Assembly: GCF_001570485.1 (NCBI RefSeq)
Contig: NZ_BCTA01000036.1
Location: 62,001 to 126,000, forward strand
Direction: 5' to 3'
Source: Mycolicibacterium novocastrense
GTDB taxonomy: Bacteria > Actinomycetota > Actinomycetes > Mycobacteriales > Mycobacteriaceae
Length of the DNA: 64,000 nucleotides
A program made the position numbers and the translations under genes. Shown here piece after piece: positions 58,501-64,000 of the stretch. The stretch's first letter is position 1, and every line of letters starts with the position of its first letter. Below the pieces are notes generated by a model. That model was not told the DNA's origin. It saw only the letters and a list, made by a program, of their open reading frames with translations, and made no database searches.

Positions 58501-59478
58501 TTAGGCGTCCTCGAGCAGGTCCGGGGTGACGGCCGCCTCGGTGTCGGGAATGCCGTCTTGTTTGGCCTTGCGATCGGCCATCGACAGCAACCGCCGAATG
58601 CGGCCCGCCACAGCGTCCTTCGTCATCGGCGGATCGGCGAGCCGGCCCAACTCCTCCAACGACGCCTGCCGGTGCTCGACGCGCAACTTGCCGGCGGCGG
58701 CGAGATGGTCGGGCACCGTATCGCCGAGGATCTCCAGCGCGCGTTCCACGCGTGCGGCCGCGGCGACCGCCGCCCGGGCCGAGCGACGCAGGTTGGCGTC
58801 ATCGAAGTTGGCCAGCCGATTGGCGGTGGCCCTGACCTCGCGCCGCATCCTGCGCTCTTCCCATGTCAGCCGGGTGTCCTGCGCCCCCATCCGCGTCAAC
58901 AGCGCACCGATCGCCTCACCGTCGCGCACCACCACCCGGTCGGTACCGCGCACCTCGCGTGCTTTCGCGCTCACCCCCAGCCTGCGGGCGGCGCCGACAA
59001 GTGCCAGCGCGGCCTCCGGACCCGGACAGCTGACTTCCAACGCCGACGAGCGTCCCGGTTCGGTGAGCGATCCATGCGCCAGAAATGCTCCGCGCCAGGC
59101 TGCTTCGGCATCGGCCACGCTGCCGCCGACCACCTGTGCCGGCAGCCCACGCACCGGGCGGCCCCGCAGATCGAGCAGACCGGTCTGCCTGGCCAACGCC
59201 TCGCCGTCCTTGGCCACCCGCACCACATACCGGGTGCTCTTGCGGATCCCGCTGGCCGATACGACGTGCACCGTGGCGTTGTAGCCGTACAGGTCGTAGA
59301 TGTCTTTGCGCAGCCGCCGGGCGATGATGCCGAGATCGACCTCCGCCTCGACGACCACACGACCCGAAACGATGTGCAGTCCGCCGGCGAACCGCAGCAG
59401 CGAGGCGACCTCAGCGCGCCGAGCACTGACCGAATTGACGATCAGCCGACTCAACTCATCCTTGACCTCGGCTGTCAT
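58501..59478 (-). CDS. whiA: Sporulation/division regulator WhiA
   Basis: A 325-residue WhiA with an N-terminal LAGLIDADG-like fold (about 1-220) and a C-terminal HTH (about 230-310: [20 protein letters not shown]). In actinobacteria WhiA controls cell-division genes. The ATG at 59478 overlaps the yvcK stop (ATGA). Last gene of uvrC-rapZ-yvcK-whiA, as in Rv1420-Rv1423. Confidence 0.96.
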   Translation of the reverse strand: MTAEVKDELSRLIVNSVSARRAEVASLLRFAGGLHIVSGRVVVEAEVDLGIIARRLRKDIYDLYGYNATVHVVSASGIRKSTRYVVRVAKDGEALARQTGLLDLRGRPVRGLPAQVVGGSVADAEAAWRGAFLAHGSLTEPGRSSALEVSCPGPEAALALVGAARRLGVSAKAREVRGTDRVVVRDGEAIGALLTRMGAQDTRLTWEERRMRREVRATANRLANFDDANLRRSARAAVAAAARVERALEILGDTVPDHLAAAGKLRVEHRQASLEELGRLADPPMTKDAVAGRIRRLLSMADRKAKQDGIPDTEAAVTPDLLEDA

Positions 59479-60512
59479 CGCCACGGGTCGTCACCTCTCG
59501 GTCCATTCGCTGTCGACGTGGGCACTGCCGGCGCCGGAGCGGCGGCGCCGCGAAGACGCACACCTTCCAATGCCGCGGCCAAGCGCGCCGGGTCATGTAA
59601 AGGTGTACCAGGTCTGGATACGTCGGCAAACTGAACTTGAGCACGAAGGATGTTCGCGGTTCGACGCAGTTGCTCACGCTCACGCTCGCTGGGCACCCGG
59701 CTGGCGTCGACGATGATGTCGTGCACGCTGAAGTCGGGCGCATGCTGCGACAGCACGTGGATGTGTCGCTCGACCGAGAAGCCCGCCGTCTCCCCCGGTT
59801 CGGCCACCAGGTTGAGCACCAGAGCCCGCCGCGCCGCGGTCGCTTGTAGCGCAGCCGCGAGCTCGGGAACCAGCACATGCGGGATGACGCTGGTGAACCA
59901 CGAGCCAGGGCCCAGCACCACCAGGTCCGCCGCCATGATCGCGTCCACGGCCTGTCGGGTGGCGGGCGGATCCCCGGGCAGCAGCCGCACGCGGCGGACC
60001 TTGCCCACGGTCGTCGCGATCGCCACCTGTCCGCGGATGACCCGGCTCATGCGGGGGTCGGATTCCAGACCCGCCACGTCGGCCTCGATGCCGAGCCCCA
60101 TCGGGCACATCGGAAGCACGCGACCCTTCACGCCGAGGATGCGGCCGAGTTCGTCGAGCGCGGCGACCGGGTCGGCCAGCACCTCGCTGAGACCCGCGAG
60201 AAGTAGGTTGCCGATCGGATGTCCGGCCAACGCCCCGCTGCCACCGAACCGGTGCTGAATGATCGTCGCCCACAGTCGGCCATGTGGACTGTCAGATGCC
60301 AACGCGGCCAACGCCATTCGAAGGTCACCCGGAGGCACGACATCCAGCTCGTTGCGCAGTCGGCCCGAAGAGCCGCCGTCGTCGGCGACCGTGACGATGG
60401 CCGTCACGTGCGGTGTCAGCCTCCGCGCCGCCGACAAGGTCGCATAGAGCCCGTGTCCACCACCGAGTGCAACGATGCGCACCGCGGCGAGCCGCGAATC
60501 AGATGAAGTCAT
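59475..60512 (-). CDS. YvcK/CuvA-family gluconeogenesis-factor protein, Rv1422-type
   Basis: A 345-residue protein of the CofD/YvcK fold with [15 protein letters not shown] and [13 protein letters not shown] at the N-terminus, the NDP-sugar site of the family. In Firmicutes and mycobacteria it affects cell-wall synthesis and growth on gluconeogenic carbon. Its ATG overlaps the rapZ stop. A Pro/Ala tail ends the protein. Confidence 0.93.
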   Translation of the reverse strand: MTSSDSRLAAVRIVALGGGHGLYATLSAARRLTPHVTAIVTVADDGGSSGRLRNELDVVPPGDLRMALAALASDSPHGRLWATIIQHRFGGSGALAGHPIGNLLLAGLSEVLADPVAALDELGRILGVKGRVLPMCPMGLGIEADVAGLESDPRMSRVIRGQVAIATTVGKVRRVRLLPGDPPATRQAVDAIMAADLVVLGPGSWFTSVIPHVLVPELAAALQATAARRALVLNLVAEPGETAGFSVERHIHVLSQHAPDFSVHDIIVDASRVPSEREREQLRRTANILRAQVQFADVSRPGTPLHDPARLAAALEGVRLRGAAAPAPAVPTSTANGPRGDDPWR

Positions 60513-61423
60513 TCGCGACCCAGATCCCGATGCAACACCCGCACCGTCAGGTCATCACCGCCCTGAAGCTGCGCCGCCAATGCCTCGGCGATCGCCACGC
60601 TTCGATGTTTGCCGCCGGTGCATCCGATGGCGACGGTCATATATCGCTTCCCCTCGCGGCGGTATCCGTCGATGACTACGTCGAGCAGCCGATGATAGGT
60701 CTCCAGGAAGTCGCCCGCACCGGGTTGCCCGAGAACATAGTCGCGGACCGCGGGATGCTGACCGCTGTGCGGGCGCAGGTCGTCCACCCAGTGCGGGTTC
60801 GGCAGGAACCGGACGTCCATCACGGTGTCGGCGTCCATCGGCAACCCGTACTTGTAGCCGAACGACTCGACCGTGACATTCGTGTGCGCGACGGTCTCGC
60901 CACCAAAGGCGCGTTCGATGCTCTCGCGCAGCGCGGGCACCGACAGCGAGGAGGTGTCGATCACCAGATCGGCCGACGCACGCACCGGCGCCAACAGCGC
61001 GCGCTCGGCCGCAATACCTTCTGCCAGAGTCTGATTGCCCTGGAGCGGATGACTCCGTCGGTTCTGTTCGTAGCGGCGCACCAGGCTCTCGTCAGAAGCG
61101 TCCAGGAAGAGCACCCGCGGCGCGATGTTGCGGGTCGCGAGCTCGTTGCGGACCCAGTCCAGGTCTCCGGTGAAACCGCGCGAACGCACATCCATCACCA
61201 CCGCCAGCTGGGTGATCCGCGAACCGGCCGCCAGCCCCAACTCGACCATCTGCGCGATCAGTTCCGGCGGAAGGTTGTCGGCGACGTACCACCCCAGATC
61301 TTCGAGCACCTTGGCCGCGGTGCCCCGGCCCGCGCCCGAGAGGCCGGTGACCAGAACCACGTCGATACCGGAGTCGGCGTTGGCCTCGTCGCGAAGCTCC
61401 TCGTGCATTCCCTGGTCCGTCAT
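60509..61423 (-). CDS. rapZ: RapZ-type RNase adaptor / nucleotide-binding protein, Rv1421
   Basis: A 304-residue protein with a P-loop (GLSGAGRGT, 27-35), a Walker B-like VMDVRSRGF and the C-terminal RapZ domain ([17 protein letters not shown]). In E. coli RapZ senses GlcN6P and controls GlmS; the actinobacterial role is less clear. The ATG overlaps the uvrC stop. Confidence 0.94.
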   Translation of the reverse strand: MTDQGMHEELRDEANADSGIDVVLVTGLSGAGRGTAAKVLEDLGWYVADNLPPELIAQMVELGLAAGSRITQLAVVMDVRSRGFTGDLDWVRNELATRNIAPRVLFLDASDESLVRRYEQNRRSHPLQGNQTLAEGIAAERALLAPVRASADLVIDTSSLSVPALRESIERAFGGETVAHTNVTVESFGYKYGLPMDADTVMDVRFLPNPHWVDDLRPHSGQHPAVRDYVLGQPGAGDFLETYHRLLDVVIDGYRREGKRYMTVAIGCTGGKHRSVAIAEALAAQLQGGDDLTVRVLHRDLGRE

Positions 61424-63414
61424 CCCGATACCCTGCTCTGATCATCGTCGACGGCCGGCTCGGGCGCGTCGCTTTCGAGCGGTACGCCGAGCGCGTCGAG
61501 CACGGCGCGGGCGGTGGCGACACCGATGCCGGGTACCGCGGTGATCTCCTCGATCGACGCCTCCTTCAACCGGGCCACCGAACCGAAGTGGGTGACCAGT
61601 GCTTTGCGGCGATGCTCACCGAGCCCTCGAACCGAGTCAAGCGCCGAAGCGGTCATCCGCTTGGAACGCTTGCTGCGGTGATAGGCGATGGCGAACCGGT
61701 GCGCCTCGTCACGGACGCGCTGCAGAAGGTAGAGGCCTTCACTGTTGCGCGGCATGATCAGCGGGTCGGGCTCCGACGGAACCCACACCTCCTCCAGGCG
61801 CTTGGCCAAGCCGATCACGGCCACGTCGGTGATACCCAGTTCGTCGAGCACCGCCTGTGCGGCGTTGACCTGTGGCGCACCACCGTCGACCACGAACAGA
61901 TTGGGCGGGTAGGCGAACTTTCGCGACTTCCCCTCCGCAGAAAGCTCTGTCGGATGCTGCACGTCGTGCAGGTGACGGTAGAACCGGCGCCTGGTCACCT
62001 CCGCGATCGACGCGACGTCGTCGGAGCGGCCCTCCCCCGCGGCCTCACGGATCGCGTAGTGCCGGTAATCGGACTTGCGCGGTAAGCCGTCCTCGAAGAC
62101 CACCAGCGAGGCCACCACATCGGTGCCCTGCACGTGGCTGATGTCAATGCACTCGATACGCAACGGCGCCTCGGCCAGCCCCAATGCGTCCTGAATGCTC
62201 TGCAGCGCAGCGGTTCTCGCGGTGAAGTCACCGGCACGCTTGAGCTTGTGCTGGGCGAGCGCATCCTGCGCGTTGCGGCGGACCGTCTCGGCGAGCGCGC
62301 GCTTGTCACCGCGCTGCGGCACGCGCAACGACACCCGAGAGCCGCGCAGCTGGCTGAGCCAGGCCGCCAATTCGTCGGAGTTGCCGGGCAGGCACGGAAC
62401 CAGCACCTGGCGCGGTACCGGATTGGTCGCCTCGTCGCCGCCGCTGTCACTGGCGCCACCCAATTCGGCCTGATCGCCGTAGAACTGCGTCAGGAACTGT
62501 TCCACCAAGCGTTCCTGGCTTGATTCACCGGGCTCCCCGGACTTTTCCACGATCCAGCCGCGCTGGCCGCGCACCCGGCCGCCGCGGACGTGGAAAACCT
62601 GCACCGCAGCTTCCAGTTCGTCGTCGGCGAATGCCACCACGTCGGCGTCGGTGCCGTCGCCGAACACCACCGCCTGTTTCTCCAGCGCCCGTTTGAGAGC
62701 GCCGATGTCGTCGCGCAGGCGTGCGGCCCTCTCGAAATCCAGTTCCTCGGCGGCCTGGTTCATCTGGTGTTCCAAGTCGCGGATCAACCGATCGGTCTTA
62801 CCGGCGAGGAAGTCGCAGAAGTCGAGGACGATCTGGCGGTGCTCCTCGGCACTCACCCGACCGATGCAGGGAGCCGAACACTTGTCGATGTAGCCCAGCA
62901 GGCAGGGCCGATCGATTTGCCTGTGGCGCTTGAACACTCCTGCAGAACACGTGCGGGCCGGAAACACCCGCGTCAGGAGGTCGAGGGTTTCGCGGATCGC
63001 CCACGCATGCGAATAGGGTCCGAAGTACCGGACGCCCTTGCGCCGCGCCCCGCGGTACACCATCAGCCGCGGGTACTCCTCGTTGAGCGTGACCGCGAGC
63101 ACCGGGTACGACTTGTCGTCTCGATACCTGATGTTGAATCGCGGATCGAACTCCTTGATCCAGTTGTATTCGAGCTGGAGCGCCTCGACTTCGGTGTTGA
63201 CCACCGTCCACTCGACGCTGCCCGCCGACATCACCATCTGCCGGGTGCGCGGCGCCAGGTTGACGACGTCGGCGAAGTAGGAGTTCAGTCGGCTGCGCAG
63301 GCTCTTCGCCTTGCCGACGTAGATCACCCTGCCGTGCGGATCGCGGAATCGGTAGACGCCCGGTTCGACGGGGATCGACCCGGGAGCGGGTCGGTACGTC
63401 GATGGATCGGGCAC
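61420..63414 (-). CDS. uvrC: Excinuclease ABC subunit C
   Basis: A 664-residue UvrC. The N-terminal GIY-YIG nuclease contains [20 protein letters not shown], a UVR motif follows (about 200-235), then the RNase H-like nuclease with [17 protein letters not shown], and a C-terminal HhH2. It makes both incisions in nucleotide excision repair. Start GTG at 63414. First gene of the four-gene overlapping operon. Equivalent to Rv1420. Confidence 0.97.
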   Translation of the reverse strand: MPDPSTYRPAPGSIPVEPGVYRFRDPHGRVIYVGKAKSLRSRLNSYFADVVNLAPRTRQMVMSAGSVEWTVVNTEVEALQLEYNWIKEFDPRFNIRYRDDKSYPVLAVTLNEEYPRLMVYRGARRKGVRYFGPYSHAWAIRETLDLLTRVFPARTCSAGVFKRHRQIDRPCLLGYIDKCSAPCIGRVSAEEHRQIVLDFCDFLAGKTDRLIRDLEHQMNQAAEELDFERAARLRDDIGALKRALEKQAVVFGDGTDADVVAFADDELEAAVQVFHVRGGRVRGQRGWIVEKSGEPGESSQERLVEQFLTQFYGDQAELGGASDSGGDEATNPVPRQVLVPCLPGNSDELAAWLSQLRGSRVSLRVPQRGDKRALAETVRRNAQDALAQHKLKRAGDFTARTAALQSIQDALGLAEAPLRIECIDISHVQGTDVVASLVVFEDGLPRKSDYRHYAIREAAGEGRSDDVASIAEVTRRRFYRHLHDVQHPTELSAEGKSRKFAYPPNLFVVDGGAPQVNAAQAVLDELGITDVAVIGLAKRLEEVWVPSEPDPLIMPRNSEGLYLLQRVRDEAHRFAIAYHRSKRSKRMTASALDSVRGLGEHRRKALVTHFGSVARLKEASIEEITAVPGIGVATARAVLDALGVPLESDAPEPAVDDDQSRVSG

Positions 63415-63466
63415 GGATCCAGGTTACTGCCGCGTTCCGACCGCCCCGATCCACTACCGTCGAGTG

Positions 63467-64000
63467 ATGCGGATCTCGTCGCTGACCAAGGTGATGGCCC
63501 CGCTGACCGGGTTGGTGCTGGTGTTCGCCGGCTGCTCGACCGACGACGGCGCCGAGCCCGAGGCCGCCGGACCGTGTGCGATCGTCGCGAACGGCACCCC
63601 GGTGGTCAAGACCACCGCCGCCCCCTCTCCCGGGTCGCCGCCGACCTCCCGCGACATCTCCGTCAATCCCGAGGTGGCCACGGGTTACCGCACCGACATG
63701 ACGCCGGTGCGCACCAACAGCTATTCGGTGGCCACCGCGAATCCGCTGGCCACGCAGGCCGCGTGTCAGGTGCTCCGCGACGGCGGCACCGCGGCGGACG
63801 CGCTCGTCACCGCGCAGGCCGTTCTCGGCCTCGTCGAACCGCAGGCGTCCGGTCTCGGCGGCGGCGGCTTCCTGCTCTACTTCGACGCGGCCTCCGGTGA
63901 GGTGCAGGCCTACGACGGTCGCGAAATCGCGCCGGCCGCGGCCACGGAGAACTATCTGCGTTGGGTGTCGGAAACCGACCGCACGGAGCCCAAGCCGGAC
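63467..64000 (+). CDS. Gamma-glutamyltransferase lipoprotein, 3' partial
   Basis: The frame runs to the window end without a stop. It begins with a lipoprotein signal (MRISSLTKVMAPLTGLVLVF, lipobox AGC with C23), so it is exported and lipid-anchored. Then NPLATQAACQVLRDGGTAAD and GLGGGGFLLYFDAASGE match the N-terminal large subunit of gamma-glutamyltranspeptidase, which processes glutathione-type gamma-glutamyl bonds. The catalytic threonine would lie beyond the window. The ATG at 63467 (or the in-frame GTG at 63464) follows TACCGT (63455-63460) by 6 nt, another likely leaderless start. It is divergent from uvrC. Confidence 0.88.
   Translation, partial: MRISSLTKVMAPLTGLVLVFAGCSTDDGAEPEAAGPCAIVANGTPVVKTTAAPSPGSPPTSRDISVNPEVATGYRTDMTPVRTNSYSVATANPLATQAACQVLRDGGTAADALVTAQAVLGLVEPQASGLGGGGFLLYFDAASGEVQAYDGREIAPAAATENYLRWVSETDRTEPKPD

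Noticed and set aside
62590..63900. 436-codon open frame across the uvrC 5' end and the ggt start
   Set aside because: Antisense to uvrC and out of frame with the gamma-glutamyltransferase gene, which starts at 63467.

Overview
This window reads as a chromosome segment from a Mycolicibacterium-type (rapid-growing or environmental) mycobacterium. The gene order follows the M. tuberculosis block Rv1420 to Rv1491c almost gene for gene: uvrC-rapZ-yvcK-whiA, gap-pgk-tpiA-secG, pgl-opcA-zwf2-tal-tkt, ctaB, qor, ctaA, the sufR-sufBDCSU operon, acn with its TetR regulator, ripA-ripB, moxR1, fabG1-inhA-hemH. Third codon positions are GC-rich, many starts are GTG or TTG, and several genes appear leaderless. 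PE/PPE genes are absent, SufB has no intein, and a phosphoenolpyruvate carboxylase gene is present; all three differ from M. tuberculosis.

Layout. 1-4.5 kb: a TVP38-type membrane protein (cut by the window edge), a PhyH-like dioxygenase fused to an SCP2-like region, an SPFH/NfeD pair and a conserved hypothetical. 4.5-7.2 kb: the fabG1-inhA-hemH operon (mycolate FAS-II reductases plus ferrochelatase). 7.2-14.4 kb: an envelope block with ripA and ripB (NlpC/P60 peptidoglycan hydrolases), moxR1, a DUF58 protein and two tandem VWA membrane proteins. 14.5-18.2 kb: aconitase, its TetR regulator and a 63-residue HTH protein; a near-textbook AcnR operator lies upstream of acn. 18.3-24 kb: ABC-F ATPase, enoyl-CoA hydratase, thioredoxin, two conserved hypotheticals and an MFS transporter. 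24-30.2 kb: the complete SUF iron-sulfur assembly operon under SufR.

30.2-38.8 kb: an MptB-type mannosyltransferase, an ABC exporter pair, a hydrolase/TetR cassette with twin operators, heme A synthase (ctaA), an ATP-grasp protein, quinone oxidoreductase and heme O synthase (ctaB). 38.9-45.4 kb: the pentose-phosphate operon tkt-tal-zwf2-opcA-pgl. 45.4-48 kb: accessory material, namely a frameshifted F420/nitroreductase-family gene, a 13E12/DUF222 HNH protein and a possible small ORF, followed by a small helical protein. 48-54.8 kb: ppc, a small secreted protein, secG and the glycolytic tpiA-pgk-gap genes. 54.8-58.5 kb: a solute-binding-like protein, the truncated remnant of a duplicated cyclase gene, and the intact 898-residue cyclase/NB-ARC protein. 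58.5-63.4 kb: uvrC-rapZ-yvcK-whiA, each joined by a 4-nt overlap. 63.5 kb to the end: the start of a gamma-glutamyltransferase lipoprotein.

The genes form conserved housekeeping modules (central carbon, Fe-S assembly, haem/cytochrome oxidase, FAS-II, cell-wall hydrolysis) interrupted by a few accessory insertions. I did not find an obviously new multi-gene system. The most informative signals are regulatory (AcnR operator, moxR1 triple direct repeat, twin TetR operators, ripA palindrome) and evolutionary (frameshift, truncated duplicate, VWA duplication). I saw no tRNA, rRNA, CRISPR array or insertion sequence. No gene-free stretch exceeds 300 bases.
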